Part shown: positions 45,486-55,019 of the stretch, one piece after another
Numbering within the stretch: the stretch's first letter is position 1
Layout: every line of letters begins with the position of its first letter
DNA from: Caloranaerobacter azorensis DSM 13643
Lineage (GTDB): Bacteria > Bacillota > Clostridia > Tissierellales > Thermohalobacteraceae
Length of the DNA: 64,000 bases
Assembly (NCBI RefSeq): GCF_900129995.1
Contig: NZ_FQXO01000007.1
Coordinates: forward strand, 1-64,000
Direction: 5' to 3'
Notes under the pieces: generated by a model
What the model was told of the DNA's origin: nothing
Seen by the model: only the letters and a program-made list of their open reading frames with translations
Database searches by the model: none
Translations under genes and position numbers: made by a program

Positions 45486-46223
45486 TTATTTCTGTGTATT
45501 TATTTCTTTCTTTATTTCATTTAATACTTTTTTTTGTTTTTCATTTAATTCTAATTTATCTATCAAATCTGGTCTTCTCATATAAGTAAGTTTCAATGAT
45601 TGATATAATCGCCATTCTTCTATTTTTTTATGATTCCCAGACAATAGAACATCAGGTACCTCATATCCTCTAAATACTCTTGGTCTTGTGTATTGAGGAT
45701 ATTCTAAAAGTCCATTATAATGCGATTCTTCTTTAAATGATTCTTCACTACTTAAAACCCCTGGAATCAATCTTACTACTGAATCAACTACAACCATAGC
45801 AGATATTTCTCCGCCAGTTAATACATAATCTCCAATTGAAATCTCATCATCTATATAATTTTCTACTATTCTATTATCAATTCCTTCATAATGTCCACAA
45901 AGTAATATTAAATGTTGCTCTTTTGAAAGCTCTTTAGCTAAACTTTGATTATATACTCTTCCTTTTGGCGTAAGATAAATGACCCTTGAATTAGTCTTTC
46001 TAACACTCTCAATAGCTTTATAAATTGGTTCAGGTTTCATAACCATCCCAGGTCCACCACCAAAAGGATAATCATCAACACGCTTATGCTTATCTTCAGA
46101 AAAATCTCTTATATTAATATAGTTTAATTCTACTAATTTGTCTTTAATTGCTCTACCTATTATACTATAACTAAAAACTTCCTCTAACATAGTTGGAAAC
46201 AATGTTAAAATATCTATCTTCAT
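45486..46223 (-). CDS. trmD: tRNA (guanine-37-N1)-methyltransferase TrmD
   Basis: TrmD methylates G37 of tRNA with S-adenosylmethionine to prevent frameshifting. The 245-residue SPOUT protein has the knot region LLCGHYEGIDNRIVENYIDD and IGDYVLTGGE, and the N-terminal MKIDILTLFP. The ATG overlaps the rimM stop by four bases (ATGA). The rpsP-rimM-trmD-rplS order is widely conserved. Confidence 0.97.
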   Translation of the reverse strand: MKIDILTLFPTMLEEVFSYSIIGRAIKDKLVELNYINIRDFSEDKHKRVDDYPFGGGPGMVMKPEPIYKAIESVRKTNSRVIYLTPKGRVYNQSLAKELSKEQHLILLCGHYEGIDNRIVENYIDDEISIGDYVLTGGEISAMVVVDSVVRLIPGVLSSEESFKEESHYNGLLEYPQYTRPRVFRGYEVPDVLLSGNHKKIEEWRLYQSLKLTYMRRPDLIDKLELNEKQKKVLNEIKKEINTQK

Positions 46224-46714
46224 TCTATCATTCCTTCTAGTGGGTCTATAATCACTTTATTATCATCAAGATTTATCTCTTTAACAACTTCTTTTATAGC
46301 TGGTATAAGATACTCTTTATTACCATCTCTAACTACATAGACATCATTACTACCTGTCTGTATAATATCTTTAATTTCACCTATAAATCTACCATCTTTA
46401 AGATAAACATTTAAACCGATAATCTGAAATATAAAATACGTATCCTCTGGTAATTCTATAGCATTTTCTCTATCTATATATATATATTTACCCTTAAAAC
46501 ACAAAACATCATTAATATTGTCAAAATCCTTAAATTTCAACATAACAAAATTTTTCTTATACCAAACATCTTCTATTTCAACTTTTTGATTTTCTATATA
46601 AACATATTCTAATTCATCAAATCTAGTCATATCATCTGTTAAAGGCAATACCTTCATTTCCCCTTTAATTCCATGAGTATTAACTATTTTACCTACTTTG
46701 ATAAAATCTATCAT
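46220..46714 (-). CDS. rimM: 16S rRNA processing protein RimM
   Basis: RimM binds S19 and helps mature the 30S head. The 164-residue protein has the N-terminal RimM beta-barrel (VGKIVNTHGIKGEMKVLPLT) and the C-terminal PRC barrel (LPEDTYFIFQIIGLNVY; EYLIPAIKEVVKEI). The ATG at 46714 has AAGGGG 8 bases upstream, whereas the TTG at 46720 is too close to the site. It follows khpA by 102 bases with a hairpin between. Confidence 0.95.
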   Translation of the reverse strand: MIDFIKVGKIVNTHGIKGEMKVLPLTDDMTRFDELEYVYIENQKVEIEDVWYKKNFVMLKFKDFDNINDVLCFKGKYIYIDRENAIELPEDTYFIFQIIGLNVYLKDGRFIGEIKDIIQTGSNDVYVVRDGNKEYLIPAIKEVVKEINLDDNKVIIDPLEGMIE

Positions 46715-46791
46715 AGGCAATACCCCTTTGATTTTTATTTTTTTCAGTTTAGTCTATCCATTTGAAAATATTTTTATTCTAAAATTGAAAT

Positions 46792-46818
46792 AAAGGGATT
46801 AGACAAACTAATCCCTTT
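46792..46818 (-). terminator. Hairpin after khpA (partial terminator)
   Basis: A perfect 11-bp stem (AAAGGGATTAG / CTAATCCCTTT) with a 5-base loop overlaps the khpA stop. The following bases in minus sense are ATTTCAATTTT, so the U-tract is poor. It may attenuate transcription from the rpsP-khpA segment into rimM-trmD. Confidence 0.55.
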
Positions 46819-47047
46819 ACTGTATAATTTCAACTACAACCCTTTTGTTTTCCTTAGTAGCTGCTGCCTTTACAACAGTCCTTATAGCCTTCGCTATTCT
46901 ACCCTGTTTCCCAATAACTTTTCCCATATCTTCTGGGGCTACTTTTAACTCAATAATTACTGATTGTGTACCCTCTACTTCATTCACTTGTACTTCTTCT
47001 GGTCTATCTACAAGAGCTTTAGCTATTACTTCAACTAACTCACCCAT
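46817..47047 (-). CDS. khpA: KH-domain RNA-binding protein KhpA (YlqC)
   Basis: KhpA is a single KH-domain protein that binds RNA with KhpB. The 76-residue protein has the KH loop GKQGRIAK within [19 protein letters not shown]. The length is typical. GGGGGGTGTAG lies before the ATG. It lies between rpsP and rimM, as in most Firmicutes. Confidence 0.95.
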   Translation of the reverse strand: MGELVEVIAKALVDRPEEVQVNEVEGTQSVIIELKVAPEDMGKVIGKQGRIAKAIRTVVKAAATKENKRVVVEIIQ

Positions 47048-47071
47048 TTATCTACACCCCCCAAGATCGAA

Positions 47072-47341
47072 TTAAGCATTCTTAATCTCTTCTAATTTCT
47101 CATAAATACCATTTTTCTTAAATAAATCATTCACTGTATCTGTAGGTTTAGCACCATTTTTTAACCATTTAATTGCCTTTTCAGCATCTATTTTAATCTC
47201 TTTTGGATTTGAAACAGGGTTATAATATCCAACTTGCTCAATGTATTTTCCATCTCTAGGAGCACGTGAATCAGCTACTACTATTCTGTAGAAAGGCTTC
47301 TTTTTAGAACCCATTCTTGTCAATCTGATTTTTACTGCCAT
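47072..47341 (-). CDS. rpsP: Ribosomal protein S16
   Basis: S16 is an early 30S assembly protein. The 89-residue protein has the signature [20 protein letters not shown] and [17 protein letters not shown] precedes the ATG. It follows ffh by 26 bases. Confidence 0.98.
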   Translation of the reverse strand: MAVKIRLTRMGSKKKPFYRIVVADSRAPRDGKYIEQVGYYNPVSNPKEIKIDAEKAIKWLKNGAKPTDTVNDLFKKNGIYEKLEEIKNA

Positions 47342-47367
47342 ATTTTCACCTCCTTCTGAAAGTCTAT

Positions 47368-48708
47368 CTATCTAAAAAATGGAATTTTAAACTTGCCTTT
47401 TTTCATAGCTTTTTCCATTTCACCCATCTTCTTGATCATTTTTTTAGTTTCTTTAAATTGCTTTAAAAGCCTATTTACATCTTGAATCGATGTACCACTA
47501 CCTTTAGCAATTCTTTTTCTTCTACTTCCATCTATAATAGATGGATTTTGTCTTTCTTCCTTTGTCATCGACTGTATTATAGCCTCAATTTTCACTAACT
47601 CTTTTTCATCAACTTTTAAATTTTTTAATTGTTTAGAACCCATACCCGGTATCATCTCTAATATCTGATCTAAAGGTCCTAAATTTTTCATCTGCTGTAA
47701 TTGTTCAAGAAAATCCTCAAATGTAAACTGTTGATTTCTTAGTTTTTTCTCTAATTCAATAGCTTTTTTAGCATCTAGACTAGCTTGAGCCTTTTCAATT
47801 AAACTTAAAACATCTCCCATCCCTAAAATTCTTGAAGCCATTCTATCAGGATGGAAAGGTTCTATTTGTTCTAACTTCTCACCCATACAAACAAACTTTA
47901 TAGGTTTTTGAGTGACAGCTCTAATCGATAAAGCCGCACCACCTCTTGCATCTCCATCAAGCTTAGTCAAAATGACACCATCAATACCTAATCTATTATC
48001 AAAAGTCTCAGCCACTGTTACTGCATCTTGTCCTGTCATTGCATCTACAACAAGTAAAATCTCATGTGGCTTTACTTCATCTTTTATATTTTCTAATTCA
48101 TTCATCAAATCTTCATCAATGTGAAGCCTACCCGCTGTATCTATAATAATAACATCATTTCCATTCTTCTTGCCATATTCAATCGCAGCCTTAGCTATAT
48201 TAACTGGATTCTGCTTATCACCCATTGAAAAAACTGGTATTCCAATACTACTTCCAACTACTTGTAATTGTTTAATAGCGGCTGGTCTATAAATATCACA
48301 AGCTACTAATAAAGGTGTTTTCCCATTTTTCTTAAATAAACCAGCTAATTTACCAGATGTAGTCGTTTTACCGGCCCCTTGAAGACCACATAACATTATA
48401 ATTGTAGGCGGACTAGATGCAAATTCTATTTTACTCTGGGTTTCTCCCATTAACTTAGTTAACTCTTCATTTACTATTTTTATTACTTGTTGCCCTGGAG
48501 TAAGGCTCTCCATCACTTCATGCCCAACAGCTCTTTCTTTTACATTATTAATAAATTTTTTAACAACTTTAAAGTTAACATCCGCTTCAAGCAATGCAAG
48601 CTTTACTTCGCGCATTGCATTATTAACATCTTTTTCTGAAAGTTTTCCCTTACCTTTTAGTTTACCCAGAGTTTTTTGAAGCTTTTCAGCTAAACTTTCA
48701 AAAATCAT
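47368..48708 (-). CDS. ffh: Signal recognition particle GTPase Ffh
   Basis: Ffh binds signal peptides and SRP RNA and delivers ribosomes to FtsY. The 446-residue protein has the N domain (about 1-90), the G domain with [22 protein letters not shown] and [10 protein letters not shown], and the methionine-rich M domain (about 300-446; [10 protein letters not shown]). The ATG overlaps the ylxM stop by one base (TAATG). The SRP RNA gene is not in the window. Confidence 0.98.
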   Translation of the reverse strand: MIFESLAEKLQKTLGKLKGKGKLSEKDVNNAMREVKLALLEADVNFKVVKKFINNVKERAVGHEVMESLTPGQQVIKIVNEELTKLMGETQSKIEFASSPPTIIMLCGLQGAGKTTTSGKLAGLFKKNGKTPLLVACDIYRPAAIKQLQVVGSSIGIPVFSMGDKQNPVNIAKAAIEYGKKNGNDVIIIDTAGRLHIDEDLMNELENIKDEVKPHEILLVVDAMTGQDAVTVAETFDNRLGIDGVILTKLDGDARGGAALSIRAVTQKPIKFVCMGEKLEQIEPFHPDRMASRILGMGDVLSLIEKAQASLDAKKAIELEKKLRNQQFTFEDFLEQLQQMKNLGPLDQILEMIPGMGSKQLKNLKVDEKELVKIEAIIQSMTKEERQNPSIIDGSRRKRIAKGSGTSIQDVNRLLKQFKETKKMIKKMGEMEKAMKKGKFKIPFFR

Positions 48709-49088
48709 TATTTGACCTCCTGATCATTATCTAAAATATCTAAAGCAATATTCTCAATATCCATTACATGAGAATTGATATCTTCTAAACGTCCTAATTT
48801 TAAATCATCCTTTATCAATTTTAACTGTTTAAGAATAATTTTTATTTTATCCTTATCTTCTAAAAATTTCTTAACTAATCCTAGTTTCTCCTCATAATCC
48901 AATAATCTTTTCTCTGCTCTTTTTAATATATCATGAACACCTTGTCTACTGATGTTTAACTGCTCTCCAATCTCGCTTAATGACAAATCATGTATATAAT
49001 ACATCTCAATTATTGTATATTGTCTATCACTAAGTAATTTCCCATAAAAATCAAATAGCAACCCCATTCTTATTACCTTCTCAAACAT
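48708..49088 (-). CDS. ylxM: YlxM-type helix-turn-helix protein associated with SRP
   Basis: YlxM is a sigma-70 region 4-like helix-turn-helix protein that in some Firmicutes stimulates Ffh GTPase activity. The 126-residue protein has LLFDFYGKLLSDRQYTIIEM and LSLSEIGEQLNISRQGVHDI, both family features. The ATG at 49088 is chosen because GGTGAT lies just upstream and this gives the usual length; the open frame extends further and would overlap ftsY. It is coupled to ffh. Confidence 0.93.
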   Translation of the reverse strand: MFEKVIRMGLLFDFYGKLLSDRQYTIIEMYYIHDLSLSEIGEQLNISRQGVHDILKRAEKRLLDYEEKLGLVKKFLEDKDKIKIILKQLKLIKDDLKLGRLEDINSHVMDIENIALDILDNDQEVK

Positions 49089-49122
49089 ACAAATCACCAT
49101 ATCAATAGAATGTAAAGCCATA

Positions 49123-49169
49123 AACTTGACAGATTGTATTTTATAATACATATTCTTTTTTGTCAAGTT
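49123..49169. repeat. 9-bp inverted repeat framing the ylxM promoter
   Basis: AACTTGACA (49123-49131) and TGTCAAGTT (49161-49169) are perfect inverted copies. The right copy contains the -35 of ylxM, while the left copy lies downstream of the -10. Such placement suits an operator, or it may create a divergent promoter-like arrangement by chance. Confidence 0.4.
49138..49166 (-). promoter_or_regulatory. Sigma-A promoter of ylxM-ffh
   Basis: A perfect TTGACA and TAAAAT are separated by 17 bases. The -35 overlaps the end of ftsY, so ylxM-ffh can be expressed apart from ftsY. Confidence 0.75.
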
Positions 49170-50217
49170 ATTCTGCAAAAATCGCCTCAACAAAATTTTG
49201 AGGATCAAAATCTTGTAAATCTTCTATTCTTTCACCTACACCAACTAATTTAACTGGTACATTTAACTCTGATTGAACAGCTAAAACTACACCACCTTTA
49301 GCTGTCCCATCTAATTTAGTTAATACTATTCCAGTTATATCACAAGCTTCTTTAAACACTTTAGCTTGCATGATTGCATTCTGTCCTGTTGTAGCATCGA
49401 CTACTAATAAAACCTCCCTAGTAGCCTCAGAAAATTCTCTTTCTACTATTCTAAAAATCTTATTAAGCTCATTCATTAAATTCTTTTTATTATGAAGTCT
49501 ACCTGCCGTATCACAAATCAATACATCAGCCTTACGAGCTTTTGCCGCTTGTATGCCATCAAAAATAACTGCTGCAGGGTCAGAACCCTCTTTATGTGCT
49601 ATTATCTCAACACCCGCTCTATTAGCCCATTCTTGCAATTGATCAATAGCAGCTGCTCTAAAAGTATCACCCGCTGCAATTAAAACCTTTTTACCTTCTT
49701 TTTTTAATCTATAAGCCAATTTCCCTATAGTCGTAGTTTTACCAACTCCATTTACCCCAACAACTAGTATAATCGCCGGTGATGGTTCTATATTAATTTT
49801 ATTATCACTTTCAACATCAGTTAGAATTTCTTTCAATTCTTCTTTTAGCAACTCTCTAATTTCAAAAACTTCCTTTATCTTTTTCTCCTTTACTTTATCT
49901 TTCAAGTCCTCAATTATCCTCATTGTTGTATTTACTCCCATATCTGCAGTTATCAATACTTCTTCTAATTCCTCAAATAATTCTTCATCAATTTTCTGGT
50001 AAGATTTTAATATAGTATCAACTTTTTCAGTAATACCTTTTCTCGTCTTTTCTAATCCTTGTTTCAATCTACCAAATAAACTCAATTTTGGCTTTTCTTC
50101 ATCATTAGATTGCTCAATCTTTTCTTCTACTACTGTTTCCTTTTCTTGAGATAAGTCATTTTCTTTTTGTTCTAAATCATTCTCTTTTTTAATCATTTTA
50201 AAAAATTTCTTTAACAT
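49168..50217 (-). CDS. ftsY: Signal recognition particle receptor FtsY
   Basis: FtsY is the membrane receptor for SRP. The 349-residue protein has an acidic N-terminal A domain (about 1-45, Glu-rich), the N domain (about 50-140), and the G domain with GVNGVGKTTTIGKLAYR, DTAGRLHNKKNLM and TKLDGTAKGG. AAGGAGG precedes the ATG. It follows smc by 12 bases. The order smc-ftsY-ylxM-ffh matches B. subtilis. Confidence 0.97.
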   Translation of the reverse strand: MLKKFFKMIKKENDLEQKENDLSQEKETVVEEKIEQSNDEEKPKLSLFGRLKQGLEKTRKGITEKVDTILKSYQKIDEELFEELEEVLITADMGVNTTMRIIEDLKDKVKEKKIKEVFEIRELLKEELKEILTDVESDNKINIEPSPAIILVVGVNGVGKTTTIGKLAYRLKKEGKKVLIAAGDTFRAAAIDQLQEWANRAGVEIIAHKEGSDPAAVIFDGIQAAKARKADVLICDTAGRLHNKKNLMNELNKIFRIVEREFSEATREVLLVVDATTGQNAIMQAKVFKEACDITGIVLTKLDGTAKGGVVLAVQSELNVPVKLVGVGERIEDLQDFDPQNFVEAIFAE

Positions 50218-50229
50218 TTTAAACCCTCC

Positions 50230-53200
50230 TTAGCTAGCTTTTTCGTCAATTTTTTCTGATAATCTTACTGATACCAATTTAGTAACACCTTCTTCTTCCA
50301 TTGTAACGCCGTATAAAGAATCTGCTGCTTCCATAGTTCCTTTTCTATGGGTTATAACAATAAATTGAGTGTTTTCTGAAAAATCTTTTAAATAATCAGC
50401 AAATCTAAATACATTTGCTTCATCTAATGCAGCTTCGATTTCATCTAAAACACAGAAAGGAGTTGGTTTAGTCTTCAATATAGCAAAAAGTAAAGCAATT
50501 GCTGTCAAGGCTTTTTCTCCTCCTGACAATAATGAAAGACTCTGCAATTTCTTGCCCGGAGGCTGTGCTATAATTTCTATTCCACTTGTCAAGACATTTT
50601 CATTATCTTCTAAATATATATCAGCTTTTCCGCCTCCAAATAGTTTCTCAAAAACTTCAATAAAATTCTTTCTAATCTTCTCAAAATTAATATTAAAATG
50701 TTCTATCATTTTTCTCTCCATATCTTTAATAACTTTATTTAAAGACTGTTCAGCTTCTATCAAATCATTTTTTTGTTCAGTAAGAAATTTAAATCTTTCA
50801 TTTACTCTTTCAAATTCTTCAATAGAACTAACATTTACATCTCCTAAAGACTTTATTTTTCTTTTTAAATCTCTAATTTCATTTTGAACTTTAGTTACAT
50901 TTTCTATTTCTTTTTTATATTTTAAAGCCATTTGATATGAAAGTTCATAATCATCCCACAGTTTATTAGTATAACTCTCAAGCTGCATATTATATCGAGT
51001 AAGTTTAATATCTAGAGTATTTTTACTTGACTGCAAGTCATTTATCTTTTTATTCATTTCTTTTATCTTTTCTTGTTCATTATAAAATGACTGCATGTAA
51101 TTATTCTTATCGCTTTTTATCTCTTTAAGCCTAATATCATATTCTAAAAGTTCTTGAGACAGCTCATTCTTTTCAACAATAAACATTGTTCTTTGATTTT
51201 GTAATTTTTCAATGTTTTCTTTGATTCTTTCTAATTCAGTTTCAAAATTTTCTATATCATTGGCAATTCTTTCATATTCCTCATCGAGTTTCAAAATCGA
51301 TTCGTCAATTCCTTTCATTTTCTGCTCGCAAGAAGCCAAATTTACTTTGACATCAGTTAAATATTTTGACAAATCATCTCGTTCTAATTTATTTTTTTCA
51401 AAATTATCTAATAAGTTATCAACCTCTGTTTTACTTAAATTATATCTACTTTCACTATTTTGTAAATCTAGACTCAAAGTCTCAATCTCTTTATTCAATT
51501 CCATCATTTCGCCCAATAATTGTCTTTTCTCGTTATTATACTTTTCTATTAAATCAATTAAACTTTGTCTTTCTCTCTCCTTCTGAAGTTTACTATTCTC
51601 AAAATTTGAAATGTTTAAATTTAGTCTATTAATATCTTTTTCACTTTCTTCTAACTCATAATTTAACTTAAATAACTTATCATTTATGTTTTTAATATCT
51701 ACTTCTAATCTCTTATATACTTCTTTAAGCTCTATTATCTGTTTACCCAAATCATTAAGCTCTCTTTCTCTACTCAACAGCCTCACATTTTTAGAACTCA
51801 AACTTCCACCAGTAATCGAACCGCCCGGATTTATAACTTCTCCATCTAACGAAACCACTTTCATTGAATACTTTAACTTTTTAGAAACTTTGATGCCATC
51901 ATCAATTGTTTCAACAACAACTACTCTTCCAAGCAAATATTCAAAAATTTCTCTATACTCTTCATCAATTTCTATTAGCTTTGAAGCAATACCTATAACT
52001 CCATTCGTTTTTATTATCTCTTCTTCATCGGACTTTAATCCTCTACCTCTAATAGATGTCATTGGTAAAAAAGTAACTCTACCCAATTTATTTTCTTTTA
52101 AATATCTTATAATCCTCTTAGCTTCATTTTCCGAATTAGTAACAATATTTTGTAATGCCGAACCAAGCGCTATCTCAATTGCTATTTCGTATTTTTTATC
52201 GACTCTTAATAATTCAGCAACTACTCCTCTTACTCCTTCTCCTAATTGTCTATCTTTTTCAATTGCTTTAAGTACATTTTTAACACTTTTATAAAATCCA
52301 TCATAACTCTCTTTCATTTCTTTTAAAAGATTATATTTAGATATTTTAGTTTGGATTTCGCCTTTTATTTGTTCCAATTGCATATTAATATTTTTTAATT
52401 TCTTTTCTAGTTTTTCCTTATCATCAATTAATGAATATTTAAAATCTGTTATTTTATCTAATTTTTTATTAAGTAGTTGTATTTCAGAATCAATATTTTT
52501 AATTTCAGATTCGGTATCATTTTTTTTATAAACTAACTCGTCAATTTCTTTATCTATCTGTTTAATTCTTTTATCAATATTTATAATAAAAGTTTTAGTG
52601 CTATTTATTTTGCTTTTAATTTCAGTTATACTATTTAATAATTGAATAACAATATCCTTTTTATCTTCTATTCCTCTTTCTTTGCTTTTTATCTCATCGT
52701 CTAACTTGTCCAATTTATTTAAGCGCTCATTTAATTCGCATTTTAAATTGTTAATCTTCTCATTTAACTCTTTCTTATCATTGATAAGTCTGATTTTTTC
52801 CATTTCAATTTCCTTTTGTCGTTTTACCAATTTTTCTATATTATTACTTACCTTATTTTGTTCTTTCTTTAAAATTTCCGTTTTTTCATCGCATAATTTT
52901 ATTTCACCATCAATTTTCTCAATTTTATTTTGAATATCATACTTATTATTTTGTATAATTTCTATATTCTTCTCCATTTTTTCAATTTCATACTTTACTT
53001 CATTATATTTGTTTTCTAATGCTTCTCTTTTCTCTTCATTATATTTTAACTGCTCTTGAATTACATCTTTCTGTTTCTCTATATGTTCTATTTGCACTTT
53101 AAATCTATCTATTTCTCTTAAATATAGATTAACTTCCAAATCTTTTAATGTTTCTGCAAGCTCAAGATATCTTTTAGCCTTTTCAGCTTGTATTTTTAAT

Positions 53201-53811
53201 GGGGATAACTGCCCTTCGATTTCATTTAATATATCATTAATACGAATAATATTCTCTTTAGTTCTTTTAAGTTTTTTCTCTGATTCTTCTTTTCTTGTTT
53301 TAAACTTGACTATTCCTGCTGCCTCTTCGAAAATATTTCTCCTGTCTTCTGACTTAGAACTTAATATTTCATCTATTCTACCTTGCCCAATGATTGAATA
53401 TCCATCTTTCCCTACACCAGTATCCATAAATAGTTCTCTAATATCTTTCAATCTACATGAATTCTTGTTTATATAGTATTCACTTTCTCCTGAACGAAAT
53501 AACCTTCTAGTTATACACACTTCCGAGTAATCTATAGGCAAGCTCCCATCCTTATTATCAAATACTAAAGTAACTTCAGCAAAGCCAAGCGGTTTTCTTC
53601 TTGAAGTACCTGAAAAAATAACATCTTCCATCTTACTGCCTCTCAATGTTTTAGCACTTTGTTCTCCTAAAACCCATCTAATAGCATCTGATATATTACT
53701 TTTACCACTACCATTAGGACCGACTACACAGGTAATCCCTCCACTAAGTTCAATATCAGTTTTATCTGCAAACGACTTAAACCCTTGTATTTCTATCCTC
53801 TTTAAAAACAA
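50230..53811 (-). CDS. smc: Chromosome condensation protein SMC
   Basis: SMC with ScpA and ScpB organises and segregates the chromosome. The 1193-residue protein has Walker A GPNGSGKSNISDAIRWVLGE at the N-terminus, two coiled coils (about 160-500 and 660-1010), a hinge (about 505-655; GVRGVVAELLRVDKKYEIAI), and the C-terminal head with signature LSGGEKALTAIALLFAI and Walker B FCVLDEIEAALDE. The start is TTG at 53811 with AGAGGTG 6 bases upstream, giving the usual N-terminus FLKRIEIQGFKSF; a longer frame adds 21 residues without support. Confidence 0.97.
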   Translation of the reverse strand: MFLKRIEIQGFKSFADKTDIELSGGITCVVGPNGSGKSNISDAIRWVLGEQSAKTLRGSKMEDVIFSGTSRRKPLGFAEVTLVFDNKDGSLPIDYSEVCITRRLFRSGESEYYINKNSCRLKDIRELFMDTGVGKDGYSIIGQGRIDEILSSKSEDRRNIFEEAAGIVKFKTRKEESEKKLKRTKENIIRINDILNEIEGQLSPLKIQAEKAKRYLELAETLKDLEVNLYLREIDRFKVQIEHIEKQKDVIQEQLKYNEEKREALENKYNEVKYEIEKMEKNIEIIQNNKYDIQNKIEKIDGEIKLCDEKTEILKKEQNKVSNNIEKLVKRQKEIEMEKIRLINDKKELNEKINNLKCELNERLNKLDKLDDEIKSKERGIEDKKDIVIQLLNSITEIKSKINSTKTFIINIDKRIKQIDKEIDELVYKKNDTESEIKNIDSEIQLLNKKLDKITDFKYSLIDDKEKLEKKLKNINMQLEQIKGEIQTKISKYNLLKEMKESYDGFYKSVKNVLKAIEKDRQLGEGVRGVVAELLRVDKKYEIAIEIALGSALQNIVTNSENEAKRIIRYLKENKLGRVTFLPMTSIRGRGLKSDEEEIIKTNGVIGIASKLIEIDEEYREIFEYLLGRVVVVETIDDGIKVSKKLKYSMKVVSLDGEVINPGGSITGGSLSSKNVRLLSRERELNDLGKQIIELKEVYKRLEVDIKNINDKLFKLNYELEESEKDINRLNLNISNFENSKLQKERERQSLIDLIEKYNNEKRQLLGEMMELNKEIETLSLDLQNSESRYNLSKTEVDNLLDNFEKNKLERDDLSKYLTDVKVNLASCEQKMKGIDESILKLDEEYERIANDIENFETELERIKENIEKLQNQRTMFIVEKNELSQELLEYDIRLKEIKSDKNNYMQSFYNEQEKIKEMNKKINDLQSSKNTLDIKLTRYNMQLESYTNKLWDDYELSYQMALKYKKEIENVTKVQNEIRDLKRKIKSLGDVNVSSIEEFERVNERFKFLTEQKNDLIEAEQSLNKVIKDMERKMIEHFNINFEKIRKNFIEVFEKLFGGGKADIYLEDNENVLTSGIEIIAQPPGKKLQSLSLLSGGEKALTAIALLFAILKTKPTPFCVLDEIEAALDEANVFRFADYLKDFSENTQFIVITHRKGTMEAADSLYGVTMEEEGVTKLVSVRLSEKIDEKAS

Positions 53812-53858
53812 GTTTAACACCTCTTTTATATAGTTTGCTAAAACTAAACTGTACAAGA

Positions 53859-53887
53859 AATAAAAGGTTTCCAAAAATCCGGAAACC
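53859..53887 (-). terminator. Terminator-like hairpin between the radical SAM gene and smc
   Basis: GGTTTCC (53866-53872) and GGAAACC (53881-53887) form a 7-bp stem with an 8-base loop, followed in minus sense by TTTTATTTCTTG. It probably reduces read-through from rnc into smc. Confidence 0.65.
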
Positions 53888-53927
53888 CATATAACTATAT
53901 CTTTTTTTACTAATACACAAATATATT

Positions 53928-55019
53928 CTACTTAAATAGAATAAACCCCTTCCTTTTAAGATATTTCTCTATATATTCCCTAATAACTAATTCATAACAT
54001 ATTTCATCAGTATGTACCTTTAATACTTCTAAAGGTAACTCTGATTTCTTCAACTTGATAATTATATTATACTTATCTTTAAAATATTTGACATTACTTG
54101 ATTTTTGCCCTACTATATTTGATACTAATTTACTATTAATTTCAATTAATATTGAAACATTTTTAATTTTATTTTCATTTATAAATTCTTCTAAAATTAT
54201 TTTATATATATTTGATTCAACTAATTGTCTAATTGAAGGATGATATGGACCCGCTAAAACATCTCCTCCTAAAGAAATATTTTCTGTCGGTTGCAATCCT
54301 ATTCTAATGACTGGTATTCCATGATATTTAAATAAAATTAATATATCTGTACAGATATCAATGGCTTCCTCTAAACTCAACGGCTTATATTTTTTTGCAA
54401 AATACATGTATTCTAAATAAGTATCCTTAATTACTAATGTTGGATATAATCTAACAAAATCTGGTTTAAGATTAATAATATTTAAAGCAGTATTAATCGC
54501 CTTTTCTTTAGTATCGCCCGGTAGTCCTATCATAAACTGCAATCCCAATTCAAAATCCCATCTTTTTATTAAATTAACTGCATCAATCACATCATTGACA
54601 GTATGTCCTCTATTGCTCTTTATTAAAACTTCCTCATCTAATGATTGAACTCCCAACTCAATAATATCTACATTGTACTTTTTCAATAATGCAAGAATAA
54701 AATCATTTATATAATCAGGTCTTGTCGACAATCTAATTTTGTCTATTAATCCTCTCTTTTTGTAATTATATACTATATTTAAAAACTCTTCTTGCTGCTT
54801 GACATCAATCCCAGTAAAACTTCCGCCAAAGAAAGCCACTTCTATCTCTTTTGTATCAATAGGAATAGTTTCTAAAAACTTATCAATCGTTTCTTCTATT
54901 TCAGTAGCCGTTATATCTTTAATTTGTCCCGCTATTTTCTTTTGATTACAAAAAACACAATCATGTGGACATCCTTTATGCGGTACAAAAATAGGTATTA
55001 TTTTTTTTCTAGTTCCCAT
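53928..55019 (-). CDS. Radical SAM protein, Elp3-like without acetyltransferase domain
   Basis: The 363-residue protein has the radical SAM cluster motif CPHDCVFC near the N-terminus, with an FVPHKGCPHDCVFCNQKK context, then GGSFTGID, RLSTRPDYI and LGVQSLDEEVLIKSNRGH, all typical of the Elp3/HemN-type core. It ends soon after the core, so the GNAT domain of true Elp3 is missing. Homologues occur between rnc and smc in Clostridia. Its substrate is unknown; tRNA modification is a guess from the family. The ATG overlaps the rnc stop by 11 bases. Confidence 0.85.
   Translation of the reverse strand: MGTRKKIIPIFVPHKGCPHDCVFCNQKKIAGQIKDITATEIEETIDKFLETIPIDTKEIEVAFFGGSFTGIDVKQQEEFLNIVYNYKKRGLIDKIRLSTRPDYINDFILALLKKYNVDIIELGVQSLDEEVLIKSNRGHTVNDVIDAVNLIKRWDFELGLQFMIGLPGDTKEKAINTALNIINLKPDFVRLYPTLVIKDTYLEYMYFAKKYKPLSLEEAIDICTDILILFKYHGIPVIRIGLQPTENISLGGDVLAGPYHPSIRQLVESNIYKIILEEFINENKIKNVSILIEINSKLVSNIVGQKSSNVKYFKDKYNIIIKLKKSELPLEVLKVHTDEICYELVIREYIEKYLKRKGFILFK

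Noticed and set aside
51686-52294. 202-codon open frame on the plus strand opposite smc
   Set aside because: It is antisense to the SMC hinge and coil; its Ser/Leu/Phe-rich composition is what the reverse of Lys/Glu-rich coiled-coil codons gives.
53826-53855. TTGTAC-18-TATATA as a promoter of smc
   Set aside because: The start would fall at or inside the smc ribosome binding site, leaving almost no leader, and the spacing is poor.
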